Of a stretch of DNA of 64,000 bases, positions 1 to 8,733 are shown piece after piece (position 1 is the stretch's first letter; each line of letters opens with the position of its first letter). Position numbers and translations under genes: made by a program. The notes below the pieces were generated by a model that saw nothing but the letters and a program-made list of their open reading frames with translations, was not told the origin of the DNA and searched no databases. This DNA comes from Streptomyces sp. NBC_00775 (GTDB lineage Bacteria > Actinomycetota > Actinomycetes > Streptomycetales > Streptomycetaceae): assembly GCF_036347135.1 (NCBI RefSeq), contig NZ_CP108938.1, positions 3,286,001-3,350,000 on the forward strand, given 5' to 3'.

Positions 1-414
1 CTTGGCCACCGCGTGGACCTTGTACTTGGTGGCCGAGGCGAGGTGGGTCGAGGGCGTCCAGCTGGCGCCGTCGCCGGCGATCTTGCCCTCGACCGCGTTG
101 CCCTTGGTGTCCTCGACCTTGACCTCGGTCAGCTTGCCCTTGGCGGCGGACACCTTGAGGGCGCCGCTGGTCTTCACATCGGCGGCGCCGTCCTTGGGGG
201 CGATGGTCACCACGGCCTGCGAGGCCTTGGTGTCCGCCGTACTGGAACTGCCGGCACTCTTGCCCTTGCCGTCCCCGGACCCGGTGTCCGAGTCCCCTCC
301 CCCGCCGCAGGCGGTCACGGCGAGCAGCAGGACGCCCAGCAGGAGTGCCAGGATTCCCTTGCCCTTGTGTGTCCGCGCGCCAACCGACGCCCCCGATATC
401 GGTCGCCCGTTCAA
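1..414 (-). CDS. L,D-transpeptidase-type lipoprotein, N-terminal part (gene runs off the left edge)
   Basis: The gene is read on the minus strand from a TTG at 414, preceded by a GAGGGGAG ribosome binding site about 7 nt upstream. Only the first 138 codons are in the window. A lipoprotein signal (hydrophobic run ending LLLLAVTACGGG) leads into a Ser/Gly/Asp-rich spacer. An Ig-like domain follows (AVVTIAPKDGA, then LKVSAAKGKLTEV and WTPSTHLASATKYKVHAVA). This lipobox plus Ig-like fold is the usual N-terminus of actinobacterial L,D-transpeptidases, and a complete paralogue lies immediately downstream. The YkuD catalytic domain lies outside the window, so the enzymatic call is inferred from the domain order and the neighbour. 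The expected role is 3-3 peptidoglycan cross-linking on the outer face of the membrane. Confidence 0.75.
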   Translation of the reverse strand, partial: MNGRPISGASVGARTHKGKGILALLLGVLLLAVTACGGGGDSDTGSGDGKGKSAGSSSTADTKASQAVVTIAPKDGAADVKTSGALKVSAAKGKLTEVKVEDTKGNAVEGKIAGDGASWTPSTHLASATKYKVHAVAK

Positions 415-593
415 AATGGTTCTCCCCTCGCACGGCCTGATCAGGCCCGCACTCCAGCGCGTCCCACGCGCGTATCGCGCTAATTAATCACACGACCTGG
501 AGCGATGGCTCCCCGGGAATGTCACTGTTCAGTCCCAACTTCGGCCGAACGGGGTGCCACTGGAGCGCGTCGTGCGCGTACCCCTATATCGGG

Positions 594-1811
594 CTACTTC
601 ACCGCGCCACCCGCTTTCCACTCCTTCCAGCGCATGTTCCACCCGCCGAGCCCGTTGTCGGGAGCGACCTCTTTGTCCTTGCTGTTGACGACCTCGATGA
701 CGTCCCCGATGAGACTGCGGTCGAAGAACCAGCCCGCCGGGGTGTCCGAACTGCCGCCCTTCACGTCCCTCAGGCCCACACAGCCGTGGCTGACGTTGGT
801 GTTGCCGAAGGCGTCCGGCGCCCAGTAGTTGCCGTGCAGGAAGGTCCCGGAGTCGGTGAGCCGCATCGCGTGGGGAACGTCCGGAATGTTGTACTCGCCG
901 CCGAAGCCGACCGTGCGGCTGTTCATCCGCGTCATCTCCAGCATCTCCATGACGACCATTTTCCCGTTGTACGTCGTCCTCTTGGGGGCGCCCGCCGTGA
1001 TCGGGACCGTGGCGAGAAGGTCACCGTCGCGGCGTACCTCCATGGTGTGCTCGGCGGCGTCGACGAGTGAGACCTGGCTGCGTCCGACGGTGAACGAGAA
1101 GGTCTTGGACTGGAGTCCGTACACGCCCGGTGCCGCCTCCACGTCGCGCAGCCGCAGCCCGACCGTGACCTTCGTCCCCGGCTTCCAGTACTTCCGCGGG
1201 CGGAAGTCGAGCCGGTCGTTGCCGAACCAGTGCGGTCGGATCTCGACGGCGGGCTTCGCCGTCACCTGGATGGCGCGTTCGACGGCGGCCCGGTTCTCGA
1301 TCTCCCGGTTGAATTCGAGCGAGACGATCATTCCGGTGCCGACGGTGGCCCGGTTCTCCGGAGTGACGTATCCGATGAACCGCTCACCGGGGACGGCCGT
1401 CGTGAACGTCGTGTGCCGTGCCGAGCGCCGCCCGTGCTCGTCGAGAGCCACCACGTCGACGGTGTACTTGGCGGCCAGGGCGAGCCTCGGATCGTCGGGT
1501 TTCCAGGTCAGGCCGTCGTCGGTGATGTGCCCAGGCACCCGGGACTCCTGCGCGTCCTGGGACTTGACGACCTTCACGGATTCCAGCCTCCCATCGGGCA
1601 CCCGCACCTTGAGCGGCTCGTCGGGGCGTACGCCCTTGCTGGCGTCGCCCGGCGAGACGCGGATGACGTCCTCGGGCGACTGTGGTTTGCCGAGCACCTC
1701 GTCGATCGGGTCCGAGGTGCAGCCGGCGGCTCCGGCCAGCAGGCCGGCCCAGGTCAGTACGGCGGCCAGCGCGGCCCCTGCGCGCCGCGCGCGCGTCTGT
1801 ACGTGCTTCAC
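594..1811 (-). CDS. L,D-transpeptidase lipoprotein (Ig-like + YkuD)
   Basis: This is a complete 405-residue L,D-transpeptidase. Its start is taken as the GTG at 1811, just before the basic n-region (VKHVQTRARR) of a lipoprotein signal ending LLAGAAGC; a GGGA motif lies about 5 nt upstream. Two Ig-like segments follow (RVSPGDASKGVRPDEPLKV and YVTPENRATVGTGMIVS). The C-terminal YkuD domain carries HGNYW and the catalytic SHGCVGL motif, with the cysteine near residue 344. Enzymes of this family make 3-3 (mDap-mDap) peptidoglycan cross-links and resist most penicillins. It is in tandem with the partial paralogue at 1-414 and divergent from glgX. The much longer open frame running on to 4199 is antisense to glgX and not coding. 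Confidence 0.9.
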   Translation of the reverse strand: MKHVQTRARRAGAALAAVLTWAGLLAGAAGCTSDPIDEVLGKPQSPEDVIRVSPGDASKGVRPDEPLKVRVPDGRLESVKVVKSQDAQESRVPGHITDDGLTWKPDDPRLALAAKYTVDVVALDEHGRRSARHTTFTTAVPGERFIGYVTPENRATVGTGMIVSLEFNREIENRAAVERAIQVTAKPAVEIRPHWFGNDRLDFRPRKYWKPGTKVTVGLRLRDVEAAPGVYGLQSKTFSFTVGRSQVSLVDAAEHTMEVRRDGDLLATVPITAGAPKRTTYNGKMVVMEMLEMTRMNSRTVGFGGEYNIPDVPHAMRLTDSGTFLHGNYWAPDAFGNTNVSHGCVGLRDVKGGSSDTPAGWFFDRSLIGDVIEVVNSKDKEVAPDNGLGGWNMRWKEWKAGGAVK

Positions 1812-1964
1812 GTGGGTCCCAACGACTGTGCCCCTCTGGGGAAACGTGAGTGCGAGGCACGCTCTGGGCAGAACAGTGGGGAGGACGACGCGATGGGGAG
1901 CCGCGGCCGGGACGCCGCATGCCCCTTTTTCGGGTCGTTCCATGAGCCGCGGGAGGCTGAACCG

Positions 1965-4262
1965 GTGTCGAGCGCACCCGAGCAGGAGGCAGTCCAGGAG
2001 GGGCGTGCCGCGGGCGGCGGGCTGCCCGCGCAGTCGGCCGCTCCCGCGCTGAACGGCGCCCGGGCGCCGCACGACGACACCGGGGCCCGGCAGCCGGCGG
2101 CGCCCGCCGTGTCCGTGTGGCCGGGCGCCCCGACCCCGCTCGGATCGCGCTTCCGCGTCGGCCCCGACGGCGTCGCGGGCACCAACTTCGCCCTCTGGGC
2201 GGGCGGCGCGGAAGCGGTGGACCTGTGTCTCTTCGACGAGCGGGACGGTGAGATCCACGAGACCCGCGTACCGCTCACCGAGCTCACCCATGAGATCTGG
2301 CACGGCTTCGTCCCCGACGTACTGCCCGGCCGCCGCTACGGCTACCGCGTGCACGGCCGCTGGGACCCGTGGACCGGCGCCCGCTGGAACCCGGCGAAGC
2401 TGCTCCTGGACCCGTACGCCCGTGCCGTCGACGGTGACTTCAGCCTGCCGCCCGAGGTGTACGGGCACGTCCGGGACTGGCCCCAGCAGCAGGTCGCCGA
2501 CACCGTGCGCGACGACCGGGACTCGGCGCCGTACGTCCCCAAGGGGGTCGTCGTCCACGATGACGACGACTGGTCGGACGACCACCGCCCGAAGACCCCG
2601 TGGGCGGACTCGGTGATCTATGAGCTGCACGTGCGTGGTTTCACGCGCCTGCATCCCGGCATTCCGGAGGAGTTGCGGGGGACGTACGCCGGGCTGGCGC
2701 ACCCGGCCGCGATCGAGCACCTGGTGAAGCTCGGCGTGACCGCCGTGGAGCTGCTGCCGGTGCACCAGTTCGCGCACGAGGACCATCTGCTGCGGCGGGG
2801 CCTGAAGAACTACTGGGGTTACAACTCGATCGGCTACTTCGCGCCGCACGCCGGATACGCCGCCTCCGGCACGACCGGCCAGCAGGTCGGCGAGTTCAAG
2901 CGGATGGTGCGCGCGCTGCACGCCGCGGGGATCGAGGTCATCCTCGACGTGGTCTACAACCACACCGCGGAGGCGGGCGAGCTGGGACCGATGCTGTCGC
3001 TGCGCGGCATCGACAACCGGGGCTACTACCGGCTGCAGTCCGATGCCCGCCGGTACGCGGACTACACGGGGTGCGGCAACACCTTGCACGTGGTGCAGCC
3101 GCATGTGCTGCGGCTGATCACGGACTCGCTGCGGTATTGGGTGACGGAGATGGGGGTGGACGGTTTCCGCTTCGATCTCGCCGCGGCGCTCGCCCGCTCC
3201 ATGCACGACGTCGACATGCTGTCGCCGTTCCTCGCCGTCATCGCCCAGGATCCGGTGCTGCGGCGGGTGAAGCTGATCGCGGAGCCCTGGGACGTGGGAT
3301 CCGGGGGATATCAGGTGGGGTCCTTCCCCCCGCTGTGGACGGAGTGGAACGACCGGTACCGGAACGCCGTGCGGGACTTCTGGCGGGGCGCGCTGCCGGA
3401 CGTACGGGATCTGGGGTACCGGCTGTCCGGGTCGAGCGACCTCTACGCCTGGGGCGGTCGCCGGCCGTACGCCTCGGTGAATTTCGTGACCGCTCATGAC
3501 GGTTTCACGCTTCGGGATCTCGTGTCGTACGAGCGCAAGCACAACGAGGCGAACGGGGAAGGGAACCGGGACGGTTCCGACGACAACCGGGCGTGGAACT
3601 GCGGGGCGGAGGGGGAGACGGGCGACGAGCGCGTACGGGGGCTGCGGCGCCGGCAGCTGAGGAACCTGCTGACGACTCTGCTGCTGTCCACCGGGGTGCC
3701 GATGCTGGTGGCCGGGGACGAGTTCGGGCGGACTCAGCGCGGCAACAACAACGCGTACTGCCAGGACAACGAGATCAGCTGGGTCGACTGGTCGAATCTC
3801 GACGATCCCGGATGGCGGGCGCTGTTCGAGCTGACGTCCCGGCTGATCGCCCTGCGGCATGAGCATCCGGTGCTGCGGCGCCGTGCCTTCTTCTCCGGGC
3901 GGGCCCATTCGGCCGACGGTTTGCGGGACTTGGCGTGGTTCACCGCCCGGGGCACGGAGATGACGGAGCGGGACTGGTACGCGCCCGCCGCGACGCTGGG
4001 CATGTATCTGTCCGGGCGGGACATCCCTGGGCGGGACGCCCGTGGAGTGCCCGTAGTGGACGACAGCTTCCTCGCCGTGCTGCACGGCGGGGATCGGCCG
4101 GTGAGTTTCCTTCTTCCGGGGATGCCTTGGGCCGAGCGGTACGAGGTGGTTGTCGATACGTCTCGGGAGGAGCAGGGGGAGGCTCCAGGGGTGGTGCACC
4201 GGGCGGGGGCGGCGGTTACGGTGCCGGCGCGGGCTGTGCTGCTGCTCCGGGTGGTCGGGTAA
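1965..4262 (+). CDS. glgX: Glycogen debranching enzyme GlgX (GH13)
   Basis: This 765-residue protein is an isoamylase-type debranching enzyme. It hydrolyses alpha-1,6 branch points of glycogen limit dextrins in the cytoplasm. The GTG start at 1965 follows GGGAGG at 1951-1956. After a disordered Ala/Pro-rich N-terminus of about 50 residues comes the CBM48-like domain (PTPLGSRFRVGPDGVAGTNFALW). The GH13 barrel follows, with GFRFDLAAALAR (nucleophile Asp), LIAEPWDVG (acid/base Glu) and NFVTAHDGFTL (transition-state Asp). PWADSVIYELHVRGFT is typical of GlgX and TreX. The gene is divergent from the L,D-transpeptidase and ends at a strong palindrome. The pathway partners glgP, glgE, treS, pep2 and glgB lie at 26-39 kb. 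Confidence 0.95.
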   Translation: MSSAPEQEAVQEGRAAGGGLPAQSAAPALNGARAPHDDTGARQPAAPAVSVWPGAPTPLGSRFRVGPDGVAGTNFALWAGGAEAVDLCLFDERDGEIHETRVPLTELTHEIWHGFVPDVLPGRRYGYRVHGRWDPWTGARWNPAKLLLDPYARAVDGDFSLPPEVYGHVRDWPQQQVADTVRDDRDSAPYVPKGVVVHDDDDWSDDHRPKTPWADSVIYELHVRGFTRLHPGIPEELRGTYAGLAHPAAIEHLVKLGVTAVELLPVHQFAHEDHLLRRGLKNYWGYNSIGYFAPHAGYAASGTTGQQVGEFKRMVRALHAAGIEVILDVVYNHTAEAGELGPMLSLRGIDNRGYYRLQSDARRYADYTGCGNTLHVVQPHVLRLITDSLRYWVTEMGVDGFRFDLAAALARSMHDVDMLSPFLAVIAQDPVLRRVKLIAEPWDVGSGGYQVGSFPPLWTEWNDRYRNAVRDFWRGALPDVRDLGYRLSGSSDLYAWGGRRPYASVNFVTAHDGFTLRDLVSYERKHNEANGEGNRDGSDDNRAWNCGAEGETGDERVRGLRRRQLRNLLTTLLLSTGVPMLVAGDEFGRTQRGNNNAYCQDNEISWVDWSNLDDPGWRALFELTSRLIALRHEHPVLRRRAFFSGRAHSADGLRDLAWFTARGTEMTERDWYAPAATLGMYLSGRDIPGRDARGVPVVDDSFLAVLHGGDRPVSFLLPGMPWAERYEVVVDTSREEQGEAPGVVHRAGAAVTVPARAVLLLRVVG

Positions 4263-4299
4263 GGAGTTTGCCGACTGCGGGTGTGTGGGGGCTGGTCCA

Positions 4300-4358
4300 A
4301 AAGATTGCGCAGTTCCCCGCGCCCCTGAAAGGGGCGCGGGGAACTGCGCAATCTTTTA
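4300..4358. repeat. Perfect 28-bp inverted repeat, probable glgX terminator
   Basis: Arms 4300-4327 and 4331-4358 are perfect 28-nt reverse complements around a 3-nt GAA loop. The stem core is GGGGCGCGGGGAACTGCGC, the same sequence found near 38924, 39092 and 50224. The rightward arm ends in ATCTTTT, so it can act as an intrinsic terminator for glgX. It is one copy of a dispersed intergenic family. Confidence 0.9.
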
Positions 4359-4361
4359 GGG

Positions 4362-4420
4362 GGGTCTGGGGGCGCAGCCCCCAGGGATGGGACGGGTAGG
4401 GGCGGCGGGGGCGAGGAAAC
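4362..4420. repeat. Dispersed intergenic repeat (GGGACGGGTAGGGGCGGCGG type)
   Basis: The sequence from 4362 contains a short hairpin (CTGGGGGCGCAGCCCCCAG) followed by GGGATGGGACGGGTAGGGG and GGCGGGGGCGAG. The same block occurs at 39176-39205, and in inverted orientation at 38829-38860, each time next to a gene end. It seems to be the outer part of the same composite repeat. Confidence 0.75.
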
Positions 4421-4484
4421 CCGGCGTCCACACCATGGACGGTGGCTTGACCCGCGGGGCTTCTCGCTGGCAGCGTCCATGGTC

Positions 4485-4580
4485 ATGAGGCCCTCCGCTG
4501 ATCACCCGCGCGCGCTCGTCGCGCTCGTGGAGCGGCGCCACGTCGACCTGTGCCGGCAGTCCAGCGCCATCTGTCGCTGA
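4485..4580 (+). CDS. Short Cys-containing leader peptide upstream of the sulfatase
   Basis: A 31-codon ORF starts at ATG 4485; an in-frame ATG also lies at 4479. It contains RRHVDLCRQSSAICR and ends at TGA 4580, 80 nt before the sulfatase. The pattern (R)RHVDLxRxxSAxCR at the C-terminus is that of the 'putative leader peptide' family of Streptomyces, usually found upstream of sulfur assimilation and transport genes. By analogy with actinobacterial Cys-codon attenuators, ribosome stalling at the two Cys codons may link cysteine supply to expression of the downstream gene. No good Shine-Dalgarno is visible. An 8-bp inverted repeat (CCATGGAC 4433-4440, GTCCATGG 4475-4482) brackets a TTGACC at 4447. 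Identity is recognised from the motif; the mechanism is inferred. Confidence 0.75.
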   Translation: MRPSADHPRALVALVERRHVDLCRQSSAICR

Positions 4581-4660
4581 CCGAGCCCGCAGGCTCCTCG
4601 CGCTCCCTCTCCCTCCTTTTTCTTCCCTGACTTCTTCCTTACTTCTTCCGAGGAACCCCC

Positions 4661-6088
4661 ATGTCCGAAATATCCCGTCGGGCTTTCGGTGGACTGGTCG
4701 GTGGCGGTGCCGTGACCGCCGTCGCCGGCACGGCCACCACCGCCGAGGCCACCACCGCCGAAGCCGCCCCCGCCGAGCGCCCGTTCCAGGCCCGTACCGC
4801 CTCCCCCACGTCCGCCCGGCGCCCCAACCTCCTGGTCATCCTGGGTGACGACCTCGGCTGGGCCGACCTCTCCTCGTACGGCGCACCGCACATCAGGACG
4901 CCGAACCTGGACCGGCTGGCGCGCCAGGGGGTGCGGTTCACCGACGCGTACTCCGGGTCCGCCACCTGCTCGCCGACCCGGTTCAGCCTGTACACCGGCC
5001 GCTATCCGGGCCGTACGAAGGGCGGGCTCGCCGAGCCCATCGCGAACAGGACCCAGGGTCTGGACCCGAACCACCCCACGCTCGCCTCACTGCTGAAGAA
5101 GGCGGGCTACTCGACCGCGCTGATCGGCAAGTGGCACTGCGGCTGGCTGCCGGACTACAGCCCCACGAAGTCGGGTTGGGACGAGTTCTTCGGCAACCAC
5201 GGGGGCGTGCTGGAGTACTTCTCCAAGCTCGGCCAGCTCGGCGACTACGACCTCTACGAGGGGGACGCGACCTACAAGGACCTGCGCTACTACACAGAGG
5301 TCCTGACCGAGCGTGCCGTGGAATACGTCGGCCGGAAGCACGACAAGCCGTGGCTGCTCAACCTCAACTTCACCACCCCGCACTGGCCTTGGCTCAGCGA
5401 GGACGACGCCGAGACCGGTGCCGGGATCGCCGCGAAGATCCGGGCCGCCAAGAGCCAGGCCGAGGTCACCGCCGCGCTCCTGCACAACGATGGCGGCTCG
5501 GTGGAGAAGTACACGCAGATGGTCGAGAGCCTGGACGCCGCCGTCGGCGAGGTGCTGACCGCGCTGCGCCGGTCCGGGCAGGAGGAGAACACGCTGGTGC
5601 TGTTCGCCAGCGACAACGGCGGTGAGCGCTGGTCGTACCTGTGGCCGCTCAGCGGTGAGAAGGCCTCGCTGCTGGAAGGCGGTATCCGGGTGCCGACGAT
5701 CGTCCGCTGGCCGCACCGGCTCGACGGCAACCAGGTCAGCCACGAGCCGAACTTCTCCCCCGACTGGACCGCGACCCTGCTGGAGCTGGCCGGCGCCCGG
5801 CCCGACCCGGCCTATCCGCTGGACGGCACGAGCCTCGCGGGCTATCTGCTGAAGGGCGAGGAGCTGCCGGAGCGAGAGCTGTTCTGGCGGGTGCGGGCCA
5901 ACCGGGCGCTCAGGCGCGGTGATTGGAAGTACTACCAGGACGCGGCCGGGGCCGATCACCTCTACGACCTGGCCGCGGACAACCGCGAACAGGCCGATCT
6001 CGCGCCGGACAAGCCGGAGTTGCTCGCCGAGCTGAAGGCGGCGTGGGAGAAGATCGACGACGGGCTGCTGCCGTACCCGGCCACTTAG
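4661..6088 (+). CDS. Tat-exported sulfatase (arylsulfatase family)
   Basis: This 475-residue type I sulfatase starts at ATG 4661, after GAGGAA. The N-terminus has a twin-arginine signal (SRRAFGGLVGGG), so the folded enzyme should leave by the Tat system. The metal-binding Asp pair is in LGDDLGWADLSSYG (D63, D64). The active-site signature is CSPTR at residues 103-107; Cys103 would be converted to formylglycine by a formylglycine-generating enzyme encoded elsewhere. IGKWHCGW and FASDNGGERWSYLWP are further family blocks. It probably releases sulfate from organic sulfate esters outside the cell, which suits control by the Cys leader peptide just upstream. The natural substrate cannot be read from the sequence. 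Confidence 0.92.
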   Translation: MSEISRRAFGGLVGGGAVTAVAGTATTAEATTAEAAPAERPFQARTASPTSARRPNLLVILGDDLGWADLSSYGAPHIRTPNLDRLARQGVRFTDAYSGSATCSPTRFSLYTGRYPGRTKGGLAEPIANRTQGLDPNHPTLASLLKKAGYSTALIGKWHCGWLPDYSPTKSGWDEFFGNHGGVLEYFSKLGQLGDYDLYEGDATYKDLRYYTEVLTERAVEYVGRKHDKPWLLNLNFTTPHWPWLSEDDAETGAGIAAKIRAAKSQAEVTAALLHNDGGSVEKYTQMVESLDAAVGEVLTALRRSGQEENTLVLFASDNGGERWSYLWPLSGEKASLLEGGIRVPTIVRWPHRLDGNQVSHEPNFSPDWTATLLELAGARPDPAYPLDGTSLAGYLLKGEELPERELFWRVRANRALRRGDWKYYQDAAGADHLYDLAADNREQADLAPDKPELLAELKAAWEKIDDGLLPYPAT

Positions 6089-6733
6089 TCAGCCGAGGAT
6101 CCCCCGGTCGTACGCCACCGCCACCGCCGCCGCGCGGTCCTTGACGCCCAACTTGGCGTACAGGTGGGTGAGATGGGTCTTGACGGTCGCCTCACTGATG
6201 AACAGTTCGCGGGCGATCTCACGGTTCGACGTCCCCTTGGCGACCAGGGCCAGAACTTCGCGCTCGCGCGCGGAGAGCGGCTCGTTGCCGGGGGCCTGGG
6301 GGCTGCGGACCGCGGAGACCAGGCGGGAGGCGACGGCGGGAGACAGGACCGTACGGCCTTCCGCCGCCGCGCGGACGGCGGTGAAGAGTTCGTCGCGCGG
6401 GGCGTCCTTCAGTAGATAGCCCGTCGCGCCCGCCTCGATCGCGGGCAGGGTGTCCGAGTCTGTGTCGTACGTCGTCAGGACCAGCACCTTCGCACGGGCC
6501 GAGCGGCGGGTCAGCCGGGCGATGGCCTCTACTCCGCCGCCGCCCGGCATACGCAGGTCCATCAGGATCACGTCCGGGTCGAGGGCGGCGGCCCGCTCCA
6601 CGGCCTCGACGCCGTCGGACGCCTCGCCCAGGACCCGGAATCCGGGCGCGGACTCGAACATGCCGCGCAGGCCGTCCCGTACGACGGGGTGGTCGTCGAC
6701 GATCAGCAGGGTGATCACAGCGTCATCGGTCAT
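6089..6733 (-). CDS. Two-component response regulator, NarL/LuxR type
   Basis: This is a 214-residue regulator starting at ATG 6733. The receiver domain begins LLIVDDHPVVRDG, with the phosphoacceptor Asp in DVILMDLRMPGG and the conserved Lys in YLLKDAPRDEL. A C-terminal LuxR helix-turn-helix follows (LSAREREVLALVAKG, then TVKTHLTHLYAKLG). The start lies inside the last codons of the kinase gene (11-bp overlap), so the pair is translationally coupled. It probably controls the ABC transporter genes upstream in the same minus-strand run (7999-9632), a common arrangement in Streptomyces. The effector signal is unknown. Confidence 0.93.
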   Translation of the reverse strand: MTDDAVITLLIVDDHPVVRDGLRGMFESAPGFRVLGEASDGVEAVERAAALDPDVILMDLRMPGGGGVEAIARLTRRSARAKVLVLTTYDTDSDTLPAIEAGATGYLLKDAPRDELFTAVRAAAEGRTVLSPAVASRLVSAVRSPQAPGNEPLSAREREVLALVAKGTSNREIARELFISEATVKTHLTHLYAKLGVKDRAAAVAVAYDRGILG

Positions 6734-7991
6734 CGCGGACCAACGGTACGCGAGCCGAGACCGCCGTGCCGTGCCCCGGCTCGGCCTCGATCGTGAGGGT
6801 GCCGGCGATGCGTTCGGCGCGGGCGCGCATGCCGTCGAGGCCGAAGCCGCCGATGCGGGTGCGTTCGGGTAGGGCGCCCGGGTCGAAGCCGCGGCCGTCG
6901 TCGCGGATGTCGAGGATGACCTCGTCGCCCAGGAAGGAGAGGGTGACACCGAGGCGGGTGGCCCGGGCGTGCCGGGCGGCGTTCGACAGGGCCTCCTGGA
7001 CGATCCTGAGGAGGGTCGCCGCGAGCTCCTCGTGGAGCTGCTCGGCCGTGCCCGTGACGGTGAACTCGGCGCGTACGCCCGTCCGTTCGGACCATTCGGC
7101 GACCGTCTTCTTCAGCGCTTCCGGCAGACCGTCGTCGGCCAGCGCGACGGGGGCGAGGTTGTGCACCGACCGGCGGGCCTCGCCGAGGCTGTGGCGGGCG
7201 AGGGCGGAGGCGCGTCCGAGGTGGGTGCGGGCGATGGTCAGGTCGGGGGCGTTGGCGACGACTTGGAGCTGGGCGATGATTCCGGTCAGGCCCTGGGCGA
7301 TCGTGTCGTGGATCTCGGCGGCCAGCCGACGGCGTTCGTCGGCCACGCCGGCTTCCCGTGCCTGGACGAGGAGTTGGGCGTGCAGGGCGGCGTTCTCGTC
7401 GAGGGCCTGCTGCAACGCGGTGTTGGTGCGGCCCAGTTCGGCGATGGTCTCGGCCTGGACGCGGGCGCGCTGCTCCTCCTGCTCGTTGAACCGGGTGAAC
7501 ACCACGACCAGGCCGGTGTTGGCGGCGAGGACGAGGAAGAAACCGAGCCAGATGACCAGCCCGTGCAGTGGCATGCCGCCCACCTCGCTGCCGGCCATGG
7601 TGATCGCGGTCAGGAACAGACCGGGCATCACCAGTCGGCGGGGCAGCTCCCGGAGGGCCGTGTAGTAGCCGGTCACGGCGTAGAAGGCGAAGAACGGGTT
7701 GAGCCAGGTCAGCACGAACCCGAGGGCCCAGCGCAGGAAGTAGAGGCACACACCGGTCCGGCTCGGGCCCGGTCGCCTCCGCTTCACCCTCCCCCACCAC
7801 ACCTGCAGGACGGCACCGGCGGCGACGAGTGCCGCCGAGGCGATGACCTCGGACCGGCCCATGCCGACCAGGCGGGCGGAGATGATCGCCGCGACGACAC
7901 CGGTGACCAGCAGCGCGTAGGGCCCCCAACGGTCGAAGGAGGCCCGGGGCTCCAGCGGCACGGCGTTCGTCATGGCCCCAGTGTCCGGCAC
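6723..7991 (-). CDS. Sensor histidine kinase (HisKA_3/HATPase)
   Basis: This 422-residue membrane kinase has several hydrophobic segments in its first 170 residues (for example YALLVTGVVAAIISARLVG). A coiled linker follows, then a HisKA_3 box (RRLAAEIHDTIAQGLTGII, His near 226), the N box (EALSNAARHARA) and G boxes (DDGRGFDPG, GFGLDGMRARA). It pairs with the NarL-type regulator that overlaps its 3' end. GTG 7991 is preferred because GGGAG lies about 10 nt upstream; ATG 7973 is an alternative. It lies 7 nt downstream of the ABC permease gene, consistent with one operon of ATPase, permease, kinase and regulator. Confidence 0.92.
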   Translation of the reverse strand: MPDTGAMTNAVPLEPRASFDRWGPYALLVTGVVAAIISARLVGMGRSEVIASAALVAAGAVLQVWWGRVKRRRPGPSRTGVCLYFLRWALGFVLTWLNPFFAFYAVTGYYTALRELPRRLVMPGLFLTAITMAGSEVGGMPLHGLVIWLGFFLVLAANTGLVVVFTRFNEQEEQRARVQAETIAELGRTNTALQQALDENAALHAQLLVQAREAGVADERRRLAAEIHDTIAQGLTGIIAQLQVVANAPDLTIARTHLGRASALARHSLGEARRSVHNLAPVALADDGLPEALKKTVAEWSERTGVRAEFTVTGTAEQLHEELAATLLRIVQEALSNAARHARATRLGVTLSFLGDEVILDIRDDGRGFDPGALPERTRIGGFGLDGMRARAERIAGTLTIEAEPGHGTAVSARVPLVRDDR

Positions 7992-7998
7992 GGCCCGC

Positions 7999-8733
7999 TC
8001 ACTCCCAGCGGAACCAGCGCGACGCGACGCCCGTCAGCAGCAGCGTCCACACCGCGAGCACTCCGAGGTGCGCCCAGCCCGGCCAGTCCCCCGCGGCCGC
8101 CCGGTTCAGGGCCTGCGCGGCGGCGCCGAACGGGGTGTAGCCGACGATCCGGGCGAGCGTGTCCGGCATGGACTGCACCGGCAGCCACACGCCCGCGCAG
8201 AACATCATCGGGAAGAACACCGCCGAACCGATCGCACCCGCGACCTTCGTCGTACGGGACAGCGCGGAGACCACCGCGCCCAGCGCGAGCGCGGCCAGGA
8301 TCGCCAGGAGCAGGGCGAGGACATAGCCGTACGGCTGCTCGGGCAGTCGTACGTCGAAGGCGAGGCGGCCCACGGCGAGGGCGCACAGAGCGGAGGCCAG
8401 GGCCGCCGCGCCGTAGACCAGCATCTGCGCGGACAGCAGGGCGGACGGGCGTACCGGAGTGGTGGACATGCGGCGCAGGATGCCGCGCTCGCGGTAGCCG
8501 GTGAGGTTCTGCGGCATCGACTGCAGCCCGCCGATGATCATGCCGAGCAGCACGGCCACCGGGACGTACACATCGATCGTGCGCAGGCCGCCCAGGTCGG
8601 CCTGGTGGTGGCGGAAGGACGGGATCGATCCCAGGATCACCAGCAGCAGGGTGGGGAACAGCAGGATCCAGAAGAGGGCGCCCGGTTCACGGCGGAAGAG
8701 GCGCACTTCGGTGCGCAGGACGGCGGTGTTCAT
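7999..8733 (-). CDS. ABC-2 type transporter permease (DrrB-like)
   Basis: This 244-residue integral membrane protein starts at ATG 8733, overlapping the TGA of the ATPase gene by 4 bp. The N-terminus (TEVRLFRREPGALFWILLFPTLLL) is typical of ABC-2 permeases, and about six hydrophobic segments can be traced, for example LLLAILAALALGAVVSALS. The family signature region contains GYRERGILRRMSTTP. It forms the membrane part of an exporter with the upstream ATPase. Substrates of this family are usually drugs, lipids or peptides; none can be assigned here. Confidence 0.9.
   Translation of the reverse strand: MNTAVLRTEVRLFRREPGALFWILLFPTLLLVILGSIPSFRHHQADLGGLRTIDVYVPVAVLLGMIIGGLQSMPQNLTGYRERGILRRMSTTPVRPSALLSAQMLVYGAAALASALCALAVGRLAFDVRLPEQPYGYVLALLLAILAALALGAVVSALSRTTKVAGAIGSAVFFPMMFCAGVWLPVQSMPDTLARIVGYTPFGAAAQALNRAAAGDWPGWAHLGVLAVWTLLLTGVASRWFRWE

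Noticed and set aside
594..4199. A 1201-codon minus-strand open frame spanning the L,D-transpeptidase and glgX
   Set aside because: Only the part up to 1811 encodes a recognisable protein. The rest is antisense to glgX and has no domain; it is open because of GC codon bias.
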